Shown here one piece after another: positions 1 to 5,663 of a stretch of DNA of 5,663 nucleotides. The DNA is from Candidatus Geothermarchaeota archaeon. GTDB lineage: Archaea; Thermoproteota; Nitrososphaeria; Geothermarchaeales; JAUWBL01. Under the pieces are notes generated by a model that was not told the DNA's origin, did not search any database, and was given only the letters and a program-made list of their open reading frames with translations. The translations under genes were made by a program, and so were the position numbers. Within the stretch, counting starts at the first letter, position 1. Each line of letters begins with the position of its first letter. The stretch is from NCBI GenBank assembly GCA_030601715.1, contig JAUWBL010000081.1, positions 1 to 5,663 on the forward strand, given 5' to 3'.

Positions 1-407
1 GTCGGATGCTGATCGGAGAGCCCATCTTCTCAGGCGGCGGCAGCACTTACAGCTCCAAGGTTCCCCTCGACTTGCTCATGATGCGGTTCGCCGACTTCCG
101 CCTCGAGCTGACGAACATCATGGATATCATGCTGCAGGTCATCACGGACCTCAACTGGAGCGTCGACATCTACCCCAAGCTCCAGTTCGAGCCCCTGACG
201 ACGCTGGACCAGGAGGCCGTGATCCAGAAGATATTCAACGCCATCGACAAGAGGTTGATCTACATCGACGAGCCGTGGATAAGAGAGGACCTGATGCTCC
301 CGCCTGCAACTGACGAGATAAGGGAGCGGCTGAAGGAGGATGCGCAGAAGGACGTGGAGGAGGAGGAGGAGCCCGATGAGGAACCCTCAGTGGAGGAGGA
401 AATCTAA
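1..407 (+). CDS. Portal protein, C-terminal fragment (5' end outside window)
   Basis: The frame is already open at the left edge (first full codon at base 3) and runs to TAA at 405-407, so the ATG at base 6 is probably an internal Met and not the true start. About 134 residues are visible. They begin with a GEPIFSGGGSTYSS segment, then an amphipathic helix rich in Phe, Arg and Leu (FADFRLELTNIMDIML), then PKLQFEPLTTLDQEAVIQKI and a helix leading to an ...EPWIREDLMLPP stretch. This order, with a long helix, a short strand ending in 'F.P' and a 'D.E....I..' helix, is typical of the C-terminal part of dodecameric portal proteins of tailed viruses, which form the DNA channel at the capsid vertex. 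The last 20 or so residues are very acidic (runs of Glu), probably a disordered tail. The protease domain encoded downstream supports the call. Family assignment is by recognition only; another head protein is possible. Confidence 0.68.
   Translation, partial: RMLIGEPIFSGGGSTYSSKVPLDLLMMRFADFRLELTNIMDIMLQVITDLNWSVDIYPKLQFEPLTTLDQEAVIQKIFNAIDKRLIYIDEPWIREDLMLPPATDEIRERLKEDAQKDVEEEEEPDEEPSVEEEI
392..399 (+). promoter_or_regulatory. Strong Shine-Dalgarno (GGAGGAGG) for the large gene
   Basis: GGAGGAGG lies seven bases before the ATG at 407, which is good spacing for pairing with the 16S rRNA 3' end. It lies inside the coding sequence of the portal C-terminus, where the same bases encode glutamates. 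The stop and start overlap as TAATG, so translation of the large protein is probably coupled to that of the portal protein. This fixes the start of the large gene at 407. Confidence 0.8.
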
Positions 408-514
408 TGCCCTTCGGACCATACAAGGATTTCGCCGATTGCAAGAGGAAGAACAGGGGCAAAGTTGACGACGTCGACGCCTTCTGTGGCTGGCTGAAGC
501 ATAAGATCGAGGGC
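407..514 (+). other. N-terminal Cys-pair segment (residues 1-36)
   Basis: The protein opens MPFGPYKDFADCKRKN and continues to a second cysteine in AFCGWLKHKIEG (Cys12 and Cys27). Short segments of the type 'F.dC...N.......aeaiCgwl..ki.G' are common at the start of virion structural proteins and prohead proteases of tailed viruses. This supports a head-protein identity for the whole chain and supports the start at 407. Its function is not known; a capsid or scaffold targeting role is only a guess. Confidence 0.5.
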
Positions 515-3500
515 AGAGATCCCACCATCATGCAGTACATCGATCAGCCGAAGGTCTTGCTTGGCCTCTACCGCCTTGAGGCCCTAGCTACAAGTCTGCT
601 GGGCCTCGAGTTGATGACGGCGGATAAGGCCGAGGCCGCCCTCTCGGGGAAGAAGGTCTTCCGGAAGGAACCGGACGCGGTGATCCTGGACGATCACCGC
701 TGGACCCACATGTGGAGGAAGACGCTGGACAGAGGGGACAATCTCTTCATCAACGCGCAGCAACTCAAGAAGCTCCACGATATGATCGTAGCTGAGATGC
801 TCGAAAGGCGGATGGACGCCGGGACCGACCATAAGACTCCCATGGAAGCATCCGTCATGGAGCTCGGCGGGGACCTGGAGAAGTTCCTGAAGGAGCGCAA
901 GGGCTTCCTGATAGACCCTGCCTTCATCAACCTCATCGGCAGCACCGTGCTGGGAAAGGAGGGCGCCGACATCGACCTGATGTTCCACTCGACGCGCAAC
1001 GAGGACTACCAGACAAGGTTCCTCGAGGCCGTGGATGAGGAGCTGAGGAAGTCAGTTGAACTCATCTGGGATGCGGGGGATCCCAACGGCCCTTACATCC
1101 CTGCATATGAACTCTGGGCACTTCCCGTGAAGAATCCGATGCCCATTGAGCCAAAGTACAGTATCAGCCCGATGGCCCCGATCAAGCCAGCGAGTCCGAC
1201 GCACTTCATAGATGATCCCCGGGATCTCCTCGAGGACGGATATTACGTCGCCGAGACAAGTGGTCTCCGGGTGATGTTGCACCGGAAGGAGTCGCAGGTC
1301 ATAGGCTTCGGTGAGGATCTCGAGGAGGTCGATCTGCCGGACAGCCTTGTCGAGGCTGCTCTCGCCATCGAGGAGCCGAGAACCTTCATCATGGACGGCC
1401 ATCTCACCAAGAAGGAGGGTGGATACGTCTACTACATGCTCGACCTCCCATGGTGGCGAGAATCGGAGCACATCTCCCAGACCGCCATGGAACGCCGGCA
1501 CTTCATGAACAAGATCCAGGCCTCGGATTCGATTCAGATCGCTCCCTCCCTCTACTTCGAGAATCGGAGAGATGCAATCGATTATCTGAAGGATGAGGAA
1601 GGCCCCTGCCTCCTGATACCGAGCACCACGGGGTATCCAGTGACGGGGAACGCCGACTGGTATCTCTACGAGCGAGGCAAGCAGTTGAAGCTCGCCGAGG
1701 GCGCCGATGCTAAGATCCGAGATCTCGTGGATTCTGGTAAATGGGAGAACATGTCGGCTGATCAACGCTTCAACTTAATGACGAAGCGGAAGCAGGTCGA
1801 GCCGTTGTACCCCTTCGCCCAGATGAAGACGACGAAGAAAGGGTACTCCGAACGCGAGGTCTTCGGCCTCAAATCCGTTGAGGACCTGGCGCAGGAATTA
1901 TTCCGGACCCCCGGCAAGCAGGCCACCGAGGTCAAAGTTGACGGGTTCAGGGTCCAGCTCCATAAGCTGAATGATGAAGCGAGGGTCTTCACCGAGTCGG
2001 GGCATGACATCACTAAGCAGCTCCCTGGCATCGTCCAGGATATCAAGCGATCGGCAGCCAAGAGCTTCGCCCTAGACGCGGAGGCGACACCCTACGACGA
2101 GAATCTCGCAAACCTCGGGCGGGCAGGAGCAGCTCCAGCATTCGCCAAGGGCGCCAAGGGCCCCGTCGATGACAGCCGATGGGGGATCCACGTCTTCGAC
2201 GTTCTCTACATTGACGGTGAGCAGATCCACGGCAAGCCCTACGAGGAACGCCGGACTAGACTTCATGGCCTCGAGTTCCCGGTGAGGGATATCCCCAAGT
2301 CGGCAGCCGACTTCAAGTTCCACATCTGGGAGAACAAGGTCAACTGGGCTACATCCGCGGAGCAGATGGTAAAACTCGCCGGTGAGGCCTCCAAGGTCCC
2401 GGGTAGCGAGGGCGCCATGTTCAAGGATGGGAGCTCGAAGTATAGACTATCAGGGAACACTCCTCTGTGGAGTAAGATGAAGTCGGCCTTCGAGATAGAC
2501 GCCGTGGTGGTCGGAGTCAACAAGGATGGTCCCACCTTCAACTACGTCGGCGCCGTCGGACCCGTTGAGACTGCGGAAGAGGCGCCGCCCGCCCCTCTCG
2601 ACTCCCCTCGAGGGAAGAACTTCGTGAAGTGGAAAGGGAAGACCTACGCGGTCCTGGGTAAGACCTTCAATACCACGGAGATAGCCGAGATCGGGGACAT
2701 CATACGGGTGAGCGTCAAGGATATCAGGAAGATCGATAAGAACGCGTATCACTGGTTCCACCCCCAGCTCCTCGAGGTCAGGGAGGATAAAACACGCCCA
2801 GACCCGGCCCAGACAGCCGAGACGATCGCCGAAACCGTGAAGCGAAAGCAAAAGGCGGCTGCATACCTGATATCCGCTCGATACGACATCCATTCTCCTC
2901 TCGCATGCTGTGAAGCGGCTTGGCTTGCCATCCCAGGGGATGAGTTCACATATCTCCAGAACTCGGGGGACGTCCTCGAGAAGTTGAAGAGTCTCGGCAT
3001 CGAGCAGATAATCGGCACGAAGACGAAGCGGGAGCTGCTCGAGAAGATGCTGGTGAGCGGCATCGACTTCATGATGGACGACAGTCTCACCCTCGGGGAC
3101 TCCGTTTCCGGTCCAGTCTACCTCCAGGAGGCTTCGCTGCCGAACAACGTCACATTCAGCATATCGGAGCTCCAGATGTTCCTCCAGGAGAACCGGAGTA
3201 AACTCGCTCAGCACTGTATGAAGTTGAGCTGCGGCGCCTGTGTCCCATTGAGGAACCCGTTGATGCTACAGGACTACTATATGACGTACCCTGAGGGTGA
3301 GAAGGCCCAACGGTGGGTCTTACAGATGCACGTGAGAGGTCTGAGCGTCCACGGCGACTTGAGGATGATGGTCAGCAAGAGTCAGGCCATCGGGTGGACC
3401 CTTGACGCAGGTAAAAGCCTGGTCCGCGTACTCTTGAAACGCATGAAGCCAGTTGCACGGAGCGAGGCCGGCATCTCACAGAAGGATATGACGCTTCCCC

Positions 3501-5663
3501 TGAAGGATCTCTCGAAGAAGCTCAACTCGACTCCTGAGGGGAAGAAGTTGAAGAGGCTCCTCAGAAAGAAGGTCCAGGAGCTGCCCTTCAGCCAGATCAA
3601 AACGCTCGTCCAGGAGCTCTGGAAGGATGAGATTGAGCCGATCCTGAGTGATCCCAACAGGAAGATCCTCACCCAGAGAAAGGCTGTGATGTCCCCGGTT
3701 TGGCTCGATTACGAGCAGGAGATCCCTCCAGGAGCCGTAGGAGCCACCAAGGAGCTTGAGGGGCAGCTCATCATCGTGGATAAAGGCACCGTTGAGTGGG
3801 GGGCCCAGAAATCCTACTTCCACGAGTACTTCCTCAAAGGAGACAAGATCGGTAAGAGACGAATGGTCGTGAGGAAGATCCCAACCCGAAAGTCATGGGA
3901 TGTCAAAGAAGCATTCGCATGGCTCACCTTCTTCACGAAGCCCGAGGACCTCCCCTACGCCATTTCAGCGAGGGCTGTGAAGCAGAATTGGATACCCCCG
4001 AAAGGCATCTCCGCACTCCCTGAGTCGGTGAGAAAGCAGATCCCTGAGGATCGGGAGTACTGGAGGGCCAAGAACGCCAAGGTGATCCGAAACGCGCTCG
4101 TCGAGGAGATCAAGAAGAAGCCCCTCAAGCTCTCGGCTACCCTCCGCTTCGCCGTGAAGAGGGTGTGGCATAGAGGTCCAGAGGTTCGGCGTGGGCTCCC
4201 CGTGACGCGGTACTGGCTCATACTCCATGATGGTAAGAAGATCCATGACGCCTTCGACTTCGGGAAGGATACCAACCCTCTCAAGCAGGATGGTGTAGTG
4301 GCGCGGCGTCGAACAGAGGCTGATCTGAAGGCCCTCATCCCTACGACGGGGGAACTCAATCCGGAGCATTCGGCGAGCAGGGTCAAGAAGATCAAGACCG
4401 AGTTTGATACGAGTGATGAAGGGGAGTTGCAGCTTCTTGAGGATTCGAATAATCGGCTGATAGTCCAGTTCAACGGGAAGACGCTGAAAGGGAGATATAT
4501 CTTCGTCAAGAACTCCGGTGACTCTTGGATATTCCAGCGGACCGAGGTTCCAGAGAAGAAGGCGATGCAGCTCTCAGCCGGACGCAGAATCATCCTGTGT
4601 GGCACCGATGAGAACGTGAAGATAGAACAGAAGGGAGACCTCCTCATACTCACGGGCCCCGCAATTAAACCTGGGGAAGTCATCCCCATGGATGGTCAGC
4701 CGAGCTTCTTCACGAAGCAGGGCATCAAAGCCTTCTGGGGCTCCATGTACCGACAGCCGATCGTGGTCCTACACGGGGAACTCAAGGGCGACGTCGTCGG
4801 TTTCGTCAATAAGAGGTGGCTCGACGATAAAACGGGCTGGGCCTGGGTCGAGGCGGTTATCTGGCATCCTGTGGCGATGCAGCTCGTCTTGGACAAGAAG
4901 CTATCCGCCTTCAGCATCGAGGTCCTCCCCGAGACGGTCTGGGACCCGGAGCACCAGCATGACCACGTCATAGGTGGAACCTGTGAGGGGCTCTCCATAG
5001 TCCCGAAGGGCGCATGCCCGACCTGCACCCCCGTCGAGGCGAGGATGGGCACGATAACGGATCTCGAGGGGAAAGTCTACAAATTCGGCATGACGATACC
5101 CCAGTTCCTGGAGGACCGGTATTACAAGCGCTCTATGAGCACTCAGGAGATCTCCGAGGAGATGGGGATTCCCCGCTCCACCCTCGAGAACTGGATGGAG
5201 CGCTACAGCATACCCCGGCGGGGCTACCTGGAAGCTCGTCGGCTGCGGGCTTCCAAGGAACTCGGCGGGGGTAGAGGGGAGATCACCATCCTAGGCTCTG
5301 GATCACTCGGCGATGAGGCAGATGATTGTTCACAGTGCAAGGAGGCTGAAGCTGGAGGTAAGAGCCGACGGAACCTCACGTCGACGCTCCTCAGCATCGG
5401 GGATGAAGATCTCCTCATCGACACGCCGAGGGGTATCATCGACATGGTGGGCGGCAGGAGGGTGAAGCCGAAATACGTTCTGCTCGAGCACGTGCATGAG
5501 AGCGCCGTCGGTGGCTTGCATGAGTTAAGAGGCTTGAAGCCGATCGTCTTCGCCACCGCGGAGAACTGGGGCTTCATTCGGAGCCAGTATGAGGCGTTGA
5601 GCAAGCAGAAGGGCCGGTTCGAGGAGATCTACAACTTTAAGCGATATATCCTCACCCCCGGGA
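407..5663 (+). CDS. Giant multidomain protein: NTase, ligase-like pair, PE pair, XkdF-like prohead protease, HTH, MBL (3' end outside window)
   Basis: I translated every line in this frame and found no stop from ATG 407 to the right edge: 1752 residues are visible and the C-terminus is missing. The modules are listed separately below. In outline: nucleotidyltransferase core (about 165-245), degenerate adenylation domain (262-440), ATP-dependent DNA ligase (464-800), Cys/His cluster (826-960), 3'-phosphoesterase-like domain (966-1160 plus extension), second PE-like domain (1240-1380), XkdF-like protease (1416-1545), HTH (1566-1606) and MBL fold (1625 onward). Stand-alone phage ligases are usually 350-500 residues and prohead proteases 200-350, so this is an unusual fusion. 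It follows the portal gene directly with a one-base overlap, the place where tailed viruses normally encode the maturation protease. The protein is probably a structural precursor carrying enzyme cargo; whether it is cleaved is unknown. No frameshift or change in base composition is apparent along it, so it does not look like an assembly chimera. Confidence 0.9.
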   Translation, partial: MPFGPYKDFADCKRKNRGKVDDVDAFCGWLKHKIEGRDPTIMQYIDQPKVLLGLYRLEALATSLLGLELMTADKAEAALSGKKVFRKEPDAVILDDHRWTHMWRKTLDRGDNLFINAQQLKKLHDMIVAEMLERRMDAGTDHKTPMEASVMELGGDLEKFLKERKGFLIDPAFINLIGSTVLGKEGADIDLMFHSTRNEDYQTRFLEAVDEELRKSVELIWDAGDPNGPYIPAYELWALPVKNPMPIEPKYSISPMAPIKPASPTHFIDDPRDLLEDGYYVAETSGLRVMLHRKESQVIGFGEDLEEVDLPDSLVEAALAIEEPRTFIMDGHLTKKEGGYVYYMLDLPWWRESEHISQTAMERRHFMNKIQASDSIQIAPSLYFENRRDAIDYLKDEEGPCLLIPSTTGYPVTGNADWYLYERGKQLKLAEGADAKIRDLVDSGKWENMSADQRFNLMTKRKQVEPLYPFAQMKTTKKGYSEREVFGLKSVEDLAQELFRTPGKQATEVKVDGFRVQLHKLNDEARVFTESGHDITKQLPGIVQDIKRSAAKSFALDAEATPYDENLANLGRAGAAPAFAKGAKGPVDDSRWGIHVFDVLYIDGEQIHGKPYEERRTRLHGLEFPVRDIPKSAADFKFHIWENKVNWATSAEQMVKLAGEASKVPGSEGAMFKDGSSKYRLSGNTPLWSKMKSAFEIDAVVVGVNKDGPTFNYVGAVGPVETAEEAPPAPLDSPRGKNFVKWKGKTYAVLGKTFNTTEIAEIGDIIRVSVKDIRKIDKNAYHWFHPQLLEVREDKTRPDPAQTAETIAETVKRKQKAAAYLISARYDIHSPLACCEAAWLAIPGDEFTYLQNSGDVLEKLKSLGIEQIIGTKTKRELLEKMLVSGIDFMMDDSLTLGDSVSGPVYLQEASLPNNVTFSISELQMFLQENRSKLAQHCMKLSCGACVPLRNPLMLQDYYMTYPEGEKAQRWVLQMHVRGLSVHGDLRMMVSKSQAIGWTLDAGKSLVRVLLKRMKPVARSEAGISQKDMTLPLKDLSKKLNSTPEGKKLKRLLRKKVQELPFSQIKTLVQELWKDEIEPILSDPNRKILTQRKAVMSPVWLDYEQEIPPGAVGATKELEGQLIIVDKGTVEWGAQKSYFHEYFLKGDKIGKRRMVVRKIPTRKSWDVKEAFAWLTFFTKPEDLPYAISARAVKQNWIPPKGISALPESVRKQIPEDREYWRAKNAKVIRNALVEEIKKKPLKLSATLRFAVKRVWHRGPEVRRGLPVTRYWLILHDGKKIHDAFDFGKDTNPLKQDGVVARRRTEADLKALIPTTGELNPEHSASRVKKIKTEFDTSDEGELQLLEDSNNRLIVQFNGKTLKGRYIFVKNSGDSWIFQRTEVPEKKAMQLSAGRRIILCGTDENVKIEQKGDLLILTGPAIKPGEVIPMDGQPSFFTKQGIKAFWGSMYRQPIVVLHGELKGDVVGFVNKRWLDDKTGWAWVEAVIWHPVAMQLVLDKKLSAFSIEVLPETVWDPEHQHDHVIGGTCEGLSIVPKGACPTCTPVEARMGTITDLEGKVYKFGMTIPQFLEDRYYKRSMSTQEISEEMGIPRSTLENWMERYSIPRRGYLEARRLRASKELGGGRGEITILGSGSLGDEADDCSQCKEAEAGGKSRRNLTSTLLSIGDEDLLIDTPRGIIDMVGGRRVKPKYVLLEHVHESAVGGLHELRGLKPIVFATAENWGFIRSQYEALSKQKGRFEEIYNFKRYILTPG
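554..886 (+). other. Helical region with conserved-looking HRWTHMW / LHDMIVAEM (residues 50-160)
   Basis: This part is mostly predicted helix by eye. It carries ILDDHRWTHMWRKTLDRGD, then QQLKKLHDMIVAEMLERRM, then DHKTPME. The clustered His, Trp and Arg residues look conserved and not random, but I cannot name a family. It directly precedes the nucleotidyltransferase core and may be part of the same functional unit, as an N-terminal helical extension of it. Confidence 0.35.
899..1141 (+). other. Pol-beta superfamily nucleotidyltransferase core (residues 165-245)
   Basis: The segment FINLIGSTVLGKEGADIDLM matches the superfamily signature hG[GS]...Dh[DE]h: Gly178-Ser179, then Asp188-Ile-Asp190 for the two metal-binding acids. 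A later strand, YIPAYELWALP (around 230-240), could supply the third acid (Glu235). Members include DNA polymerase X, CCA-adding enzymes and minimal MNT-type transferases; the motif alone does not say which. Next to a ligase, a gap-filling or end-modifying transferase is an attractive inference, but no polymerase thumb or fingers region can be recognised. Confidence 0.55.
1190..1726 (+). other. Degenerate DNA-ligase-like adenylation domain (residues 262-440)
   Basis: The region tracks the ligase motif order but with the active residues changed. Motif I is AETSGLRVMLHR, where Glu283 stands at the place of the nucleotide-accepting lysine of KxDG and Ser285 at the Asp. Motif III is TFIMDGHL, motif IIIa is YYMLDLPWW followed by MERRHF, motif IV is EGPCLLIPSTTGYP, and motif V is DWYLYER, where the two lysines are gone. 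A Pro-rich linker (246-264) precedes it, as often seen before ligase domains. It should not bind ATP covalently. It is probably a pseudoenzyme with a structural or DNA-binding role beside the intact copy that follows. The call rests on motif order, so moderate confidence. Confidence 0.5.
1796..2806 (+). other. ATP-dependent DNA ligase domain (residues 464-800)
   Basis: Ligases of this family seal DNA nicks through a lysine-AMP intermediate. All adenylation motifs are present in order: I, TEVKVDGFRVQLH with Lys510; III, FALDAEATPY with Glu559; IIIa, IHVFDVLYIDGEQIHGKP with the EERR that follows; IV, SEGAMFKDGSSKY with Glu668; V, LWSKMKSAFEID with Lys690 and Lys692. An OB-fold-like tail follows (about 700-800), with a possible motif VI at HPQLLEVREDKTRPD. 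The domain is therefore probably catalytically competent. ATP and not NAD is expected, from the KxDGxR form and from the absence of zinc-finger or BRCT modules. No Ku-like gene is visible in the window. Confidence 0.82.
2882..3286 (+). other. Linker region with Cys/His cluster (residues 826-960)
   Basis: This region joins the ligase to the phosphoesterase-like domain. It holds Cys834-Cys835 and, about 100 residues later, His936-Cys937 followed by CGAC (Cys942 and Cys945). The spacing HC-x4-CxxC suggests a small metal-binding knuckle, placed just before the conserved-looking DYYMTYP and the PE domain. Cysteines are scarce elsewhere in the chain, which makes the cluster stand out. No family name can be given, and zinc binding is inferred. 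Confidence 0.35.
3302..4081 (+). other. LigD-type 3'-phosphoesterase-like domain with C-terminal extension (residues 966-1225)
   Basis: LigD PE domains trim 3'-phosphate and 3'-ribonucleotide ends before ligation. Here RWVLQMHVRGLSVHGDLRMM resembles the PE opening, with His975, His982, Asp984 and Arg986 in the HxDxR arrangement. The second half is recognisable as WLDYEQEIPPGAVGA (Tyr1102), then GQLIIVDKGTVEW and the strand pair ending RRMVVRK. Two departures from the family: the His expected four residues before Tyr1102 is Val1098, and a Lys-rich helical insert of about 75 residues (1014-1090) splits the domain. The extension contains WIPPKGISALPESVRK, which looks like a conserved signature of unknown role. 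Probable fold, uncertain activity. Confidence 0.65.
4124..4546 (+). other. Second, degenerate PE-like domain (residues 1240-1380)
   Basis: The C-terminal half reads like a PE domain: GELQLLEDSNNRLIVQFNG followed by KTLKGRYIFVKNSGDSWIF, comparable with the family's 'GTV..WD.G.W...L.F.L.G..LkGrW.LvR'. The N-terminal half, TRYWLILHDGKKIHDAFDF, occupies the place of the catalytic strand but lacks the HxDxR residues. It is therefore probably a non-catalytic copy, possibly used for DNA binding or pairing with the first PE. Resemblance is by eye and the boundaries are rough. Confidence 0.42.
4652..5041 (+). other. XkdF-like prohead serine protease domain (residues 1416-1545)
   Basis: Proteases of this kind cleave scaffold and capsid precursors during head maturation. 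The segment starts PAIKPGEVIPMDG, then QPIVVLHGELKGDVVGFV with His1456 as a candidate catalytic His, then a GWAWVEAVIWHPVAMQL strand-helix. Next is KKLSAFSIEV, where Ser1503 sits at the usual 'S.gfS.g/e' nucleophile position, followed by EHQHDHVIGGTCEGLSIVP. A GACPTC knuckle (Cys1537, Cys1540) follows directly. The 'hSh.' serine near a 'G.sIV..gacp.C' ending is familiar from XkdF-type proteins. Its location just after a portal gene agrees. In this chain it could act in cis to release the upstream enzymes. Confidence 0.62.
5102..5224 (+). other. Helix-turn-helix segment (residues 1566-1606)
   Basis: YYKRSMSTQEISEEMGIPRS continues to TLENWMERYSIPRRG. This is a classic resolvase/homeodomain-like HTH: 'S..EIA..mgip.sTl..Wm..y.I'. 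The recognition helix would be about residues 1590-1600. It lies between the protease and the MBL fold and is followed by a basic helix and a glycine-rich linker (ELGGGRGE). DNA binding is likely; the target is unknown. Confidence 0.65.
5279..5663 (+). other. Metallo-beta-lactamase-fold domain, N-terminal part (residues 1625-1752, cut by window edge)
   Basis: EITILGSGSLGDEADDCSQC, then a GGKSRRNLTSTLL strand, then DEDLLIDTPRG match the start of PhnP-like MBL proteins, whose loop carries cysteines (here Cys1641 and Cys1644) followed by 'RR..sS.Ll' and 'iLIDtg'. The metal motif HxHxDH should follow in 'YVLLTHAHxDH.gGL'; here it is YVLLEHVHESAVGGL, so the Asp is Ser1699 and the last His is Ala1700. 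Hydrolase activity is therefore doubtful. The remaining metal ligands lie beyond the window and cannot be judged. Confidence 0.65.

Noticed and set aside
1052..1765. Long open frame on the - strand (237 codons)
   Set aside because: It lies wholly inside the ligase-like coding region on the + strand, its translation shows no recognisable domain, and G+C-rich codons with few TAA/TCA-type antisense stops explain it.
3121..3190. CCTCCAGGAG occurring twice exactly 60 bases apart
   Set aside because: Both copies encode Leu-Gln-Glu in the same frame and flanks differ; related LQE/VQE codons recur nearby, so this is codon usage and not a repeat element.
2450..3214. Long open frame on the - strand (254 codons)
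   Set aside because: Antisense to the ligase motif V and OB-fold region, which has clear motifs on the + strand; a shadow of codon bias.
1796..4081. Canonical bacterial LigD
   Set aside because: Domain order (ligase then PE) and the surrounding portal, protease and NTase modules differ, and no AEP primase-polymerase domain is visible.
4672..4688. Possible hairpin TGGGGA / TCCCCA with 5-base loop before an in-frame ATG
   Set aside because: Only a six-pair stem inside a continuous coding frame, with no T-run and no good Shine-Dalgarno; likely chance. An internal start for a shorter protease form cannot be excluded but has no support.
3955..4689. Long open frame on the - strand (244 codons), Ser/Phe-rich
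   Set aside because: Composition is typical of a reverse-complement shadow; the + strand here encodes the PE-like region and start of the protease domain.
5102..5224. HTH considered as part of an intein or homing endonuclease
   Set aside because: No splicing motifs (N-terminal Cys/Ser block or C-terminal HN) and no LAGLIDADG-like motif flank it.

Overview
The window is protein-coding on the + strand almost from end to end. It holds two genes, each cut by a window edge. The first (1-407) is the C-terminal end of a protein that reads like a tailed-virus portal protein. The second starts at 407 and stays open to base 5663, giving 1752 visible residues with no stop codon. Its start overlaps the portal stop by one base (TAATG) and sits behind a strong Shine-Dalgarno made of the portal gene's last glutamate codons.

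The large protein is a chain of enzyme-like modules. I read them in order as: a short Cys-containing N-terminal segment; a helical region; a pol-beta-type nucleotidyltransferase core (GS...DID); a ligase-like adenylation domain that has lost its catalytic lysine; a second ligase domain with the ATP-dependent ligase motifs in order (KVDGFR, ALDAEA, FDVLYIDG, EGAMFK, LWSKMK) and an OB-fold-like tail; a Cys/His cluster; a LigD-type 3'-phosphoesterase-like (PE) domain with HxDxR; a second, degenerate PE-like domain; an XkdF-like prohead protease domain; a helix-turn-helix; and the start of a metallo-beta-lactamase (MBL) fold whose HxHxDH motif is altered.

The order portal then protease is the head-gene order of Caudoviricetes, so I read this as a tailed virus or provirus. 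Abundant AGG/AGA and ATA codons and the strong Shine-Dalgarno suggest an archaeal host, possibly an uncultured Thermoproteota-like lineage. That host call is inference; a bacterial phage is not excluded.

The most interesting point is that DNA end-processing and sealing enzymes appear fused, in one reading frame, to the capsid-maturation protease. One model is that the chain enters the prohead, the protease cuts it into pieces, and ligase plus PE travel in the virion to repair or circularise the injected genome. The sequence shows the fusion; the packaging model is a hypothesis. No tRNA, rRNA, CRISPR array, insertion sequence, terminator or non-coding stretch over 300 bases was seen.
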